In this document: in pieces, positions 17,949 through 26,291 of the stretch
How the letters are laid out: every line of letters starts with the position of its first letter
Numbering within the stretch: the stretch's first letter is position 1
Assembly: GCA_020352215.1 (NCBI GenBank)
Contig: CP070675.1
Coordinates: 5,446,234 to 5,510,233, forward strand
Reading direction: 5' to 3'
Length of the DNA stretch: 64,000 nucleotides
From: Phycisphaerales bacterium
GTDB taxonomy: Bacteria; Planctomycetota; Phycisphaerae; Sedimentisphaerales; Anaerobacaceae
Position numbers and translations under genes: made by a program
Notes under the pieces: model-generated
The model's database searches: none
What the model was told of the DNA's origin: nothing
What the model saw: only the letters and a program-made list of their open reading frames with translations

Positions 17949-19857
17949 CAACACCCCGGCTGCCTCCGCCGGTCTGATCTCCTCGCCTTTCGATGGCTGC
18001 CGGGCCACAGAATATCTGCTTCATGCGTGCGATGTCGAACTTCGGCTTGCGGTCGTAGGTGTAGATGCCATTGACCTCCTGCTCGACGTCCGTAAGCTGA
18101 GTGTAGGTATAGCCGGAGATGTGCGGATGGTTCAGCAGAATGTCGGTGAGAGCTTTGATGCGATCCTCGACCTGCTTCCTCGTCTTGCCGTATCCCCAAC
18201 TGTTTCGCCCCCTGCCGGCCTTTTCCGGATGATTCACATGATCCTCGGTCCAAAAGGTCCCGCCATACTCGTCCACGACGTAGGGCTGTCCTTCGTAGGG
18301 CACAGACATCTCGGGAAATCGAACAAAGGCCTTCGCCGGATCATCCGGGGCCACGCCGGCGTAGCGCTCTCGGAACGTCTGCGGATTCTGGTCGTAATCG
18401 TGGACGGTGAAGATGTCAGTCTCCACATGCACATAGCCGCTGGCGTCATTGATCGGTCGGGTGGGATCAAGCGCTCGCGTTGTTGCGACCAAGGATTTGA
18501 CTGACCGGCTATAGGGCTCATAGTTGTTTCGCGCAGCCCCTGCTGTTTCGTTCAACGGCGTCCAAGCTACAATCGAGGGATGGTTCCTGTCGCGCAGGAC
18601 CGCATCTCGCCACTCACGCTCCAGGTTAAGGACCCACTGCGGATTACCGAAGGAGTGCGCTCTGCCCCAGTCGGCGAACTCCGCCCACGTCAGATAGCCA
18701 AGCTTGTCGGCCCAGTAGTGGAAACGCTCCTCGAAGACCTTCTGGTGCAGGCGGGCGCCGTTGAATCCGGCAGCCATAGACATCTCAATATCCGCCTTCA
18801 ACGCCGCGTCGCTCGGCGCGGTCCAAATTCCGTCCGGATAGAATCCCTGGTCGAGGACAAACCGCAAGTAGATCGGCCGGTTGTTCAAGTAGAAGCAGTT
18901 GCCCTCGATGTGGAACTTGCGCAGGCCCGCGTAGCTCTTCACTCCATCCAGCGGTCTACCTTTGTCCAGAAGCTCAAGTCGAAGATCATAGAGATACGGG
19001 TCACGGGGACTCCAGGGACGTGGCCTCTCGACGGATAGGACGATGGAATTTCCGCTCTCGGCCGAGCCGCTCGAGGAGCCGACCTTCTTGCCGTCCGGCG
19101 TCAACAAAGTGGCTCGCAATTCCAGGCCCCGCCGATAGTTGCTCACGCTTGGAGTAAGAACAAAACGCGCTTTGTCCAGATCGGGCACGATGTGAACAGA
19201 CTCCAAGAACCGTTGAGGTCGTGCCTCCAGCCAGACCGTCTGCCAGATTCCCGTTACGCGGGTGTAATGCACTCCATACGACTCGCGCCGCGTGCTCTGC
19301 TTGCCGGATGGCTGAACTTCGGACCGCACGTCATCGAAGGCGTAAACCACCAGATCGTTCTCGCCACTCTTGACAGCATCGGTTATCTCGAAGGCGAATG
19401 AGGTGCTTCCACCATGATGGCGCCCGACCGCCTTGCCGTTGACCCATGCCCGGCAGTCATAGTCCACCCCGCCGAAATGCAGAAATACCCGCTTACCCCC
19501 CCAGCCCTGTGGCAGTGCAAAAGTCCGGCGGTACCAGACTGCATTAACGAAATCCGTATGCCCTATGCCTGATAGCGTGCTCTCGACGCAAAAAGGAACC
19601 GTGATCTTCTTCGTCAATTTTGACCGATCATTCTGCCACTGCTCTTTGAGACCGACAACATCGGGGTCCATCGCAAAATCCCACCGGCCGTTAAGATTGA
19701 CCCAGGCATCCCGCTGGAATTGAGGCTTGGGATGCTCTGGCCGCGGGACCGAGGCCGTTGCCGGCGAGATGGCCACCCCGGAGCCGATGAAAAGACAACA
19801 CACCGCCAAGACAAGCGTGCTGACACTTCTGAAAAGATATTCTTTGCCGGACATCAT
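17932..19857 (-). CDS. Exported glycoside hydrolase family 2 enzyme (beta-galactosidase/glucuronidase type)
   Basis: 641 residues from ATG 19857 (19854 is equally possible); GGAG lies just upstream and the product gains a signal peptide (SVSTLVLAVCCLFIGSGVAI). The domain order is GH2 sugar-binding (from about residue 35, LNGRWDFAMDP), immunoglobulin-like, then TIM barrel. The acid/base candidate is E437 in WTPLNET and the nucleophile candidate is E530 in VVDEYGG; both are present. The C-terminus ends soon after the barrel, so the extra domains of LacZ are absent. Substrate cannot be told from sequence alone. A perfect 7+7 palindrome, GTGCAGG-c-CCTGCAC, lies 65 bases upstream (19922-19936). 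Confidence 0.88.
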   Translation of the reverse strand: MMSGKEYLFRSVSTLVLAVCCLFIGSGVAISPATASVPRPEHPKPQFQRDAWVNLNGRWDFAMDPDVVGLKEQWQNDRSKLTKKITVPFCVESTLSGIGHTDFVNAVWYRRTFALPQGWGGKRVFLHFGGVDYDCRAWVNGKAVGRHHGGSTSFAFEITDAVKSGENDLVVYAFDDVRSEVQPSGKQSTRRESYGVHYTRVTGIWQTVWLEARPQRFLESVHIVPDLDKARFVLTPSVSNYRRGLELRATLLTPDGKKVGSSSGSAESGNSIVLSVERPRPWSPRDPYLYDLRLELLDKGRPLDGVKSYAGLRKFHIEGNCFYLNNRPIYLRFVLDQGFYPDGIWTAPSDAALKADIEMSMAAGFNGARLHQKVFEERFHYWADKLGYLTWAEFADWGRAHSFGNPQWVLNLEREWRDAVLRDRNHPSIVAWTPLNETAGAARNNYEPYSRSVKSLVATTRALDPTRPINDASGYVHVETDIFTVHDYDQNPQTFRERYAGVAPDDPAKAFVRFPEMSVPYEGQPYVVDEYGGTFWTEDHVNHPEKAGRGRNSWGYGKTRKQVEDRIKALTDILLNHPHISGYTYTQLTDVEQEVNGIYTYDRKPKFDIARMKQIFCGPAAIERRGDQTGGGSRGVVTDSP

Positions 19858-19921
19858 GTCTCCGTTCTCCTTTCCAAAATGCCCCCTACTCGGCACGCAC
19901 CCGAGGCCAAATCCCTCAATC

Positions 19922-19936
19922 GTGCAGGCCCTGCAC
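19922..19936. promoter_or_regulatory. Palindrome upstream of the GH2 gene, possible operator
   Basis: GTGCAGG and CCTGCAC flank a single base and form a perfect inverted repeat 65 bases before the GH2 start. I saw no matching promoter boxes, so operator function is only a suggestion. Confidence 0.25.
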
Positions 19937-20079
19937 TCAACGTCGGCAGCATAGCAGATGCGGACGACAGACACAACCCGAGTCACGGCTAACGCCTGTC
20001 CCGAGCCACGGGTCACGGGTGGCGGGTCACGAACTCATTACCAAGCACAACTTATCCAAAAACGTACTCCCTGTGGGGC

Positions 20080-20310
20080 AGGCGGACACCTTTTATTCCC
20101 GCGGCGTACATATCGCCGATTGATACAGCAAGGGTCTAACAAGGAAATCTTCGGTCATCGTTGGCAGGTTGGGACAGTCTTCAGTATGATCAAACGCAAT
20201 CAGGGCGAAGCCCTGCGATCAACTACATATCGGGCGCAGAATCGCGAAATGATGCTGAAAGTTCTGACACACAACATGGCTATCATCTTGCTTGTCAATA
20301 AGCTTCTCTA
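20080..20310 (+). pseudogene. IS4/IS5-type DDE transposase remnant (C-terminal part)
   Basis: The plus strand encodes FGHRWQVGTVFSMIKRNQ, then YRAQNREMMLKVLTHNMAII. This matches the end of DDE transposases with the catalytic Glu in the RWQVETVFS motif; here that Glu position reads Gly. There is no N-terminal two-thirds, no start codon context and no terminal inverted repeats nearby, so it is a dead fragment. It sits directly at the 3' end of the phosphoesterase gene. The bases before it (19975-20036) hold a degenerate GAGCCACGGGTCACG-type dispersed repeat. Confidence 0.75.
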
Positions 20311-21933
20311 CAGAGCATGCCGGACACGTTCTCCTTTTTCATTAGCTCCTGCTATAAAGGCCAGACATGTCACGATATTGGCCCGGTCATATTCCGGATG
20401 CTGACTGCTAAACCACTCAATAAACTCCTCCAAATATTTCACAGATGCTTCGGTGTGCTTCTGAAGCCAATAGTCCTTCTGATATTGCTTGTTCACTCCG
20501 ATTATAGAGGCACCAAACTCCTCATTGTCAATATCTTCCAATTCGTGGAAATTCGGATCGTGATTTTGGAAATCTTGGCTGCGCCTCTTCGCATCTGCAA
20601 ACTCACTGATACCGGCTAAAATGTCCCTCAGTAGACACTCATTGAGATCGAAAACAGGAATTTCGCGGTATCCGACGTGTCTATCCACTCGCGTGTTCTT
20701 GCCCCTAACATATTGTTCGACAATCACGACGTGTGCCCTGTGATCGGTCGTCGAGCCAATATTCACACTGCGAAATGATGCATCAGTCAGAATTTCCAAG
20801 ATTCCGCCTACGTGCACCTTACCTTGACTGGGGCTGCTCATTCTCTTTCTATGTGTATGCCCGGACAGCCAGTAATTGTTTCTGCTGCCCGACAGCCAGC
20901 GATTGAGATACCGGTTGGTATGGCGCCCGCCAAACAGACCGCAAACCGTCTCGTATATGCCGTGCACGAAGTTCTCGAACTCAAAGCAGATATCTTCCGG
21001 TATGTGGCTAATGCGGGCTCTATCAAGATTATCGGGATGGAAATGCGAGGCGACAAGCCTGAAATCCGGAGACTGAATCGCCCACCTCTTTTCAAAAAAA
21101 CAGTCGATTTGGGAGGGCTTTTTCCTGCCGGATCGATCCTTGGATGATATGGATCCATACCAGCCGTGGACTGCCAGTTTCAACACTTCTGGCTTAAACC
21201 GCAAACTCTGATAATCTGAGGTGTCGGCAAGAAATATCTCCACACGATCTTCACCATTCGACGGATACACAAGATGCCCAGCTAAGTACAAACCTGTCCC
21301 GTGGTCCAGACTTTCATCAAGTGAATCGCGGTTGTCAACGTATTCAAACCTTGTGTTTGGAGACAAATAGTCTGGATCTCTGTTAAAGTCACTTATCCTC
21401 TGAAGTACCTCGTATTTGGACAGGGGTCGGTTGTATCTAACGGGTGGTGCCTCATCCGCCGTCAGACGATTTAAGAGCAGCAGCCTTTCCGCCTCGTTTG
21501 GGGTATTACCTGCTCCTAAATAGTCATGATTCCCAATAACCATAAACATTGGGATTTTAGTTTTGTCTCTGTGTTCCATAAGGACCTCAAACAACCACCC
21601 TATCTCGTCCTCACCGCCGCTATTTGCACCATCTCCCAAATACAGAATGAGATCGACCCTCTCGCCCTCATCATTATCTGCCGACAGTTTATCAAGAGCT
21701 ATCTTCAAGACCTCTGGCGCGAGGTATTCTAACGCTGGAGGACGTATAGTCGCCTCTAAACGCTCATCCATATCCTTGTTTCTGTACACGCACTCCGGTG
21801 TACTGTTTGGGGAGGTGATTTGAGAATCAGCGAGCAACCCAATTTTTATTGGTAGCCTCGCTTGTCTGCCGGTACAACCCCCTATGAGAATCAGGGACAA
21901 GACCGGAAGAAACGGAAACGATAACTTATTCAT
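20308..21933 (-). CDS. Lipoprotein calcineurin-like metallophosphoesterase
   Basis: 541 residues. The N-terminus is a lipoprotein signal with lipobox LIGGC (Cys at 20). Metallophosphatase motifs appear in order: LLADSQ (motif I, D-x-Q form), LYLGDGANSG (GD), VIGNHDYLG (GNHD), VASHFHPD and SGHTHRKR (GHxH). All metal ligands needed for a di-metal centre can be placed. The last 120 residues (RDILAGISEFADAKRRSQ onward) are a helical extension. AAAGGA precedes the ATG at 21933. It is a single-gene unit, and its substrate is unknown. It may be a surface phosphatase or nuclease. Confidence 0.82.
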   Translation of the reverse strand: MNKLSFPFLPVLSLILIGGCTGRQARLPIKIGLLADSQITSPNSTPECVYRNKDMDERLEATIRPPALEYLAPEVLKIALDKLSADNDEGERVDLILYLGDGANSGGEDEIGWLFEVLMEHRDKTKIPMFMVIGNHDYLGAGNTPNEAERLLLLNRLTADEAPPVRYNRPLSKYEVLQRISDFNRDPDYLSPNTRFEYVDNRDSLDESLDHGTGLYLAGHLVYPSNGEDRVEIFLADTSDYQSLRFKPEVLKLAVHGWYGSISSKDRSGRKKPSQIDCFFEKRWAIQSPDFRLVASHFHPDNLDRARISHIPEDICFEFENFVHGIYETVCGLFGGRHTNRYLNRWLSGSRNNYWLSGHTHRKRMSSPSQGKVHVGGILEILTDASFRSVNIGSTTDHRAHVVIVEQYVRGKNTRVDRHVGYREIPVFDLNECLLRDILAGISEFADAKRRSQDFQNHDPNFHELEDIDNEEFGASIIGVNKQYQKDYWLQKHTEASVKYLEEFIEWFSSQHPEYDRANIVTCLAFIAGANEKGERVRHAL

Positions 21934-22087
21934 TCTGAATTCCTTTCTTCAATTCTCATCATGGAGCGTCCAAACGTTACTACGAACTATTTGTTGATCT
22001 ATTAGGCACGGTCAGCGATTTCTCGCTACTGCCCCAACCAACAACAAGTAGCTGTCCCTAGTTTGCGGCAGGTCCACGTACCTAGCA

Positions 22088-22291
22088 TTACGACTCTTTG
22101 GTTCCCTTGGGAATCTCGCCAAAGCTCACAGGCCGAACCACCACTTTTGCCTGGGCTTTCTTGAGGCCGGCAATCTCATTCTCCTGAGAAACGTCTTTTG
22201 CCTGTAATTTGGCGATACGCTTCTGAAGCTTCTGGTTCTCCTTCTCAAGCGCAACCACGTAATTCCTGAGTTCTGGATCACATGCCTTCAA
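22088..22291 (-). CDS. Short coiled-coil ORF, doubtful gene or fragment
   Basis: 67 codons from a TTG. The product has strong heptad character (YVVALEKENQKLQKRIAKLQ, then SQENEIAGLKKAQAKVV) and a short tail. The same frame stays open further upstream without an ATG (reads RARELSSKLKACDPELRN before the listed start). It may therefore be the C-terminal end of a broken longer protein. No ribosome binding site is seen. Confidence 0.3.
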   Translation of the reverse strand: MKACDPELRNYVVALEKENQKLQKRIAKLQAKDVSQENEIAGLKKAQAKVVVRPVSFGEIPKGTKES

Positions 22292-22825
22292 TTTCGACGA
22301 GAGTTCGCGTGCGCGGCTCGTTCTGGGCTCCTCTATCCCTAACGCTGATTGGGAACTTCGGAGAGTAGCCTTCCCACGGATGAAGGTGTCCGCTACTTTT
22401 ATCCTGAAACTCCCGCTTTAACTTCGGCCTGTTGCTGGCTTCCCAAGGTTGCTGTTTCATATTGTACGCGTTGCCGCAGCCGAGAACAAACAAATTCGGC
22501 GAAAACATGTGTCCACATCAAATGGCCAGCCGCTTCATTAGCGCACGCACCACACCCCTCTATCTACTAGGCGTTTCTGAACGTGTAGATGTTGATGCAA
22601 AAATGGGGATTCCAAGAGATTTCTCCGCTGCGGGTCGAGACGACCGGCCCTGCAGTCGAAAAAACAACAAATAAGCGTCATTTCTCGCTGCCCTCTGTGC
22701 TCCGAAGATCCGTACGAACCAGTCTTTTGCTGGGGCGAGCCGCCACCCTACCTGGCCGTGGCTGGCCTATGGGCCCTCTGCGGCCCGAAAATCCCAGGAA
22801 ATCCCGACATTTGGACGAAATCTGC

Positions 22826-22854
22826 TTGACAGCCAATCTCGGCGATGGTAGGAT
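22826..22854 (+). promoter_or_regulatory. Strong-looking orphan promoter ahead of the repeat region
   Basis: TTGACA (22826-22831), 17-base spacer, TAGGAT (22849-22854). No convincing coding sequence follows. Transcription would enter the repeat-rich stretch 22860-23440. It could drive a non-coding RNA or be carried by the dispersed repeat itself. Confidence 0.4.
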
Positions 22855-23017
22855 GTGTATATAACTAAATATGCAATAGTCAATAGCGTAAAGCGTTCAG
22901 CGGAAAGGGGATAGTGAAAGGACATGCGAGAAATGCAATACCCAATACGCACGGCGCAATGCGACTTGCGAGCCCCGAGACACGGGCTCGATCCGGCCTT
23001 GCCGGGAGAGGCTATTG

Positions 23018-23375
23018 TGCAAAACAAAGCCAATTTCTCGGGCGCCCAGGTGAACGTAACATCTTGTGGAGGACAGTATTATGACGATTTTATCGGATTG
23101 AGATTGCGAAAAAACAAAGCCAATTCAAAGCCAATCGCCGAAACGGCGGAATGGTGGTCTGTCATTCCTGCGCAGGCAGGAATCCAGAGTTTCTGATGGT
23201 CCTGGATTCCGCAACGAGTGCGGAATGACAAGCCTTGGGGAACGATTGGCAGAGCACGATTTGAAAAAACAAAGCCAATTTGAGCGGGCCCGAACGATCG
23301 CAAAGGCTTTTGGAGGAAAGGATTATGCAAATAGGCCTGCCGTAGCGGGGCGAAAAAACAAAGCCAAACAAACCC
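23018..23375. repeat. About 90-base dispersed repeat family with AAAACAAAGCCAA core, four cores
   Basis: The core AAAACAAAGCCAA occurs at 23021, 23111, 23266 and 23355. Spacing is 90 bases between the first two and 89 between the last two. The interval after cores one and three also aligns in part: a CGGGC-type segment, then GTGGAGGACAGTATTATG at 23075 onward against TTGGAGGAAAGGATTATG at 23310 onward. This is two copies of a diverged unit, each closed by a further core. Translation gives KNKANFS/KKQSQFERA-like strings, the cause of spurious ORFs. Confidence 0.7.
23160..23230. repeat. Palindromic dispersed element, 'VIPAQAGIQ' type
   Basis: The left arm TGTCATTCCTGCGCAGGCAG followed by GAATCCAG (23160-23187) pairs with the right arm CTGGATTCCGCAACGAGTGC followed by GGAATGACA (23202-23230). 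The loop is about 14 bases. This type is widespread between bacterial genes and reads as VIPAQAGIQ when translated. It lies between the two 90-base repeat pairs. Confidence 0.7.
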
Positions 23376-23471
23376 AATCGGAGCTGATCTTAGAAGACGG
23401 TACCCCGCGCAGAAGCGGGAGAAAGGGGTTGGCGGTGAGGGCCTGTGGCTCTGAAAGCGGGCAGTCGAACA

Positions 23472-24623
23472 CTACCGGGGAGCCGTTGGTCTTCCTTGCG
23501 AGCCCTGCCGGATTGCCTCGCCGGTCTTTCGCAGAAACGTGCTGTAGATCTTGTCGGTTATCGCGAACCGACCCTGGTCAAGCCCAAGCCGGACAACGAC
23601 CATGTTCCATTCGGGAATAACGAACATATCGTTGTTGTTGTAGCCGCTGGCCGAATAGGTGCCCGCTGGAGCATCCGGCCACTTCCGCTTGCCGTCGGCT
23701 TTGGCACCATTGGCCCACCAGTTGTAGCCGTACGTACCCCGGCCGTCCGCGCCGCTGAGGCGCTGAAGCGGCAAAGACGCCGGCACGTGCGGGGAGGTAG
23801 CGGCGTGCACCCAAGCGGCGCTAAGCAGCTGCTCATCCTTCCACTTTCCCTTGTTGAGGAACAGGTGGCCAAAGCGAGCCAACTCACGTGCCGAAATGAA
23901 GATGTGCTTATTGCTGTTTCCCGAACCGCCGTTGACCACGATGCCGTCGATTCGGCCGAAATCGCCCCAATCCCACTTAGCCCGGTCAATTCCAATCGGA
24001 TCGGCTATTCTGCGCTCGAACAACTCTTCTATGGGCTCGCCCGCGATACGAGTCAAGACGTTGGCGAACTGGTTCATGGCAGAATCCCAATAGGCGTATC
24101 TCGATCCCGGCGGGACAAACAGCGGCCTGTCCGCAGGCTTGAACGGCGTCGGGCTGGGTCCGTGCCTGTAGCCGCCGCGGGGCTCGTCGCCGATAGCGTA
24201 GTATCCAGACGTCATTGTCGTCAAATGGCGGAGCGTAACGGCCGGATATGTCTTGGCCATGCTGGGTACGTAGTCTCTTGCGAGTGTATCCAAGCTGGCC
24301 CTGCCGTCATCGATGAGCAGGCCAAGCACGGTGCTGGTGAAGGACTTCGTGAGCGACCACACGCCGTGCACCTTGTCGATATCGGTGCCCTTCCAGATCA
24401 TGTACCCGTTGCGGATAATGACCAGCTCCTTGACGCCATCGGGGCCGGAGTTATCCTTCAGATAAGATACGGCCTGCTCGAGCTTGGCCGGATCCAAGCC
24501 CTGAGACTCTGGCGTTGCCTGCTCCCACTGCTCGCCCGGAAAAGCCATACTCCCGGCAGCAGCCGAACACATCAGAAACGCAAACAGCAATGCAATCTTC
24601 CCCCAGTCCAGACATTTGCACAT
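23472..24623 (-). CDS. Exported beta-lactamase-fold serine hydrolase (class C/esterase type)
   Basis: 383 residues with a signal peptide (IALLFAFLMCSAAAGSMA). The nucleophile motif is S90-L-T-K93 (VWSLTKSF). A later YAYWDSAMNQ fits the position of the YxN/YxS motif, and the C-terminal GTYSASGYNNNDMFVIPE holds the final active-site strand. The protein belongs to the broad beta-lactamase/EstB/DD-peptidase group. In a saccharolytic setting an esterase role is as likely as any cell-wall role. It starts 14 bases after the DUF4038 gene, so the two are co-transcribed. Confidence 0.85.
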   Translation of the reverse strand: MCKCLDWGKIALLFAFLMCSAAAGSMAFPGEQWEQATPESQGLDPAKLEQAVSYLKDNSGPDGVKELVIIRNGYMIWKGTDIDKVHGVWSLTKSFTSTVLGLLIDDGRASLDTLARDYVPSMAKTYPAVTLRHLTTMTSGYYAIGDEPRGGYRHGPSPTPFKPADRPLFVPPGSRYAYWDSAMNQFANVLTRIAGEPIEELFERRIADPIGIDRAKWDWGDFGRIDGIVVNGGSGNSNKHIFISARELARFGHLFLNKGKWKDEQLLSAAWVHAATSPHVPASLPLQRLSGADGRGTYGYNWWANGAKADGKRKWPDAPAGTYSASGYNNNDMFVIPEWNMVVVRLGLDQGRFAITDKIYSTFLRKTGEAIRQGSQGRPTAPR

Positions 24624-24637
24624 CGCACGTCTCTCCT

Positions 24638-26041
24638 CTATCTGAGATCGATGAACGCGGCTACCGCATAGAACACTGCGTCGGCAGTGGAAGGAGCCTG
24701 CAAGGTCGTTTCACCATCTTCTGCCGTCATTTTCCCTGCGGACACCGCCTTGCCACTATCGGGACTGAACCATTCATATTTGTACGTTCCCGGCTTCAAC
24801 TTCAACGTGACAGCAGTGCTGTCCGAGGCAGGCTTGTAGATCAGATACTCCCGTCCGGGATCGGCCAAGCAGTATTTTGTCGAAGCCAAACCCGGCCGCG
24901 GCAGCATCGCAGCCAGATTCATCTTCTCGGCATACGTCCGCGTATATCCCAGACTTCTGCGAATCGGCTCCCATTGAGGATCGAATTGCCTTCCCAGAAC
25001 GACCCCGTCGTAGGGATCCATAAACAGAGGATTGTGTCCCCTGGTGAAGCTCTTCCAGACCCAGGCCTGGTTGCCGCCGATTCCCCAGAGGTGGTCGGTA
25101 TCGTTCAGAACGACCTTGCGCCCGTCTGCAACTGGCGGATTGTCACGATAGCCGCCTTCGTTGTTCGACGAAATCCAGTCTGCGGGACTTTCGAAGAGCG
25201 TCTCATTCTTGCCGCCGCGATACTGGAAGGTCATCCCGACCGGGTGCTGCTTGGGCTTTTCCGTCTGGTACTCCTTGATGTACCGGATCATATGGTATTG
25301 CCACTGTGTCGAAGGCGGGTGATTCTCGTTGGATATCTCGTACAGGACATTGTCGAATTCATTCACGGTGTCGATAGCCTTGCGAACGTACGCCCGCTGC
25401 AATGCGGTGACGTCACTCGCTGCAAGCGTGTGCACTTCGACACCCTTGCCGTCGCCGTTCGCGTCACCGTCGATGCCGTTGATGTTGTTGTTCGGATTGA
25501 ACGGGTGCCCTTGCCATGCGCCTTGCGAGAACTGCAGCCCCCAGCCCTCGAAGAGCATCACGGAGACGTAGATGCCGTTGTTGCGGGCAGCGGAGACACG
25601 GCTGCGCAAGCGGTCGAAGTAGACAGGGTCGAATCTCGTGAGGTCGAACTTCGGCTTGCCGTCGAGCGCCTTGCCCGGGCCGGTCCGAGCGTAAGGCTGG
25701 GGCCACGCGGTGTGGACTTTGTTCTCCTGGTTGGCTTTGGTGTTCCATGTCACGAGCTCCCACGTCCACATCCTTATGAAGTTGTGGTTGAGCCCCCGCA
25801 TCCAAGCCAGGCAGGCGTCGAAGTCGAACTTCGGCGGCGGGTCAGTCGGGCCGATATCCACAAGATTCGCCCAGGTGTGTGAACCCGTCAGGTAGACGAG
25901 GTCACCTGTCGCCGTGTTCTGGAAGTAGCGGGGATTCTTGGGGTGGACGGCCAGAGGCCCCATCGGCCCGGCACCTGAGGACGCGGCGATTGCACAGACC
26001 AATACGATGGAAAACAGATTTGACAATCTCACAGAGTTCAT
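24638..26041 (-). CDS. Exported DUF4038 (apiosidase-like) glycoside hydrolase
   Basis: 467 residues from ATG 26041, chosen because GGAGGT lies 9 bases upstream and a signal peptide follows (RLSNLFSIVLVCAIAASSGA). The opening PLAVHPKNPRYFQN...LVYLTGSHTW is the DUF4038 signature. The TIM-barrel motif LYEISNENHPP gives the acid/base Glu candidate, and DWISSNNEGG lies near the end of the barrel. The last 80 residues (YLIYKPASDSTAVTLKL...YKYEWFSPDSGK) form the collagen-binding-like C-terminal domain usual for the family. Characterised relatives (GH140) remove apiose from rhamnogalacturonan II; the substrate here is not established. Confidence 0.85.
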   Translation of the reverse strand: MNSVRLSNLFSIVLVCAIAASSGAGPMGPLAVHPKNPRYFQNTATGDLVYLTGSHTWANLVDIGPTDPPPKFDFDACLAWMRGLNHNFIRMWTWELVTWNTKANQENKVHTAWPQPYARTGPGKALDGKPKFDLTRFDPVYFDRLRSRVSAARNNGIYVSVMLFEGWGLQFSQGAWQGHPFNPNNNINGIDGDANGDGKGVEVHTLAASDVTALQRAYVRKAIDTVNEFDNVLYEISNENHPPSTQWQYHMIRYIKEYQTEKPKQHPVGMTFQYRGGKNETLFESPADWISSNNEGGYRDNPPVADGRKVVLNDTDHLWGIGGNQAWVWKSFTRGHNPLFMDPYDGVVLGRQFDPQWEPIRRSLGYTRTYAEKMNLAAMLPRPGLASTKYCLADPGREYLIYKPASDSTAVTLKLKPGTYKYEWFSPDSGKAVSAGKMTAEDGETTLQAPSTADAVFYAVAAFIDLR

Positions 26042-26291
26042 AAGAAATGACCTCCAGCTGAACCTGAACTGCTTTTCAGTTGAAAGGTCCCGGGACGCCC
26101 CCGGCAGGACCTCACAATCAACATAGTCAGAGCTTCTTGCTGATCGTAGTATAATGGGGCCGCTCAGATATTGTCCAGCTAGTTCCGCTTCCGGAGCAGG
26201 CGCTGCTTTTCTGCTGGACTTCCAAACGCGACCCTGATATAGGCAATGGCAAATAGACAGAAATGCCCGTTGTCTTGTGGAGTGACGTACT

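Larger units (their letters stand above)
22292..23471. other. 1.2 kb gap without a credible gene, repeat-rich in its second half
   Basis: Small ORFs here read through repeats (for example the frame giving QNKANFSGAQ and VIPAQAGIQSF) and are not believable proteins. The first half shows nothing I can name. The second half holds an orphan promoter, about 90-base repeat units and a palindromic element listed separately. Confidence 0.6.

Noticed and set aside
20308-21933. Inactive phosphoesterase because motif I reads DSQ
   Set aside because: Active calcineurin-like enzymes with D-x-Q in motif I are known and the other ligands are all present.
22924-23196. ORF with KNKANFS and VIPAQAGIQ strings as a possible small gene
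   Set aside because: It reads straight through dispersed repeats and a palindromic element; such ORFs are artefacts.
23018-23375. CRISPR array
   Set aside because: Only four short cores in two pairs with about 90-base spacing and partly similar spacers; no cas genes in the window.
23225-23620. Second ORF through the repeat region
   Set aside because: The first half is repeat sequence and the second half is antisense to the beta-lactamase-fold gene.
26127-26155. Promoter with TATAAT at 26150 before the beta-helix gene
   Set aside because: The -10 is good but no -35-like hexamer sits at the right distance.
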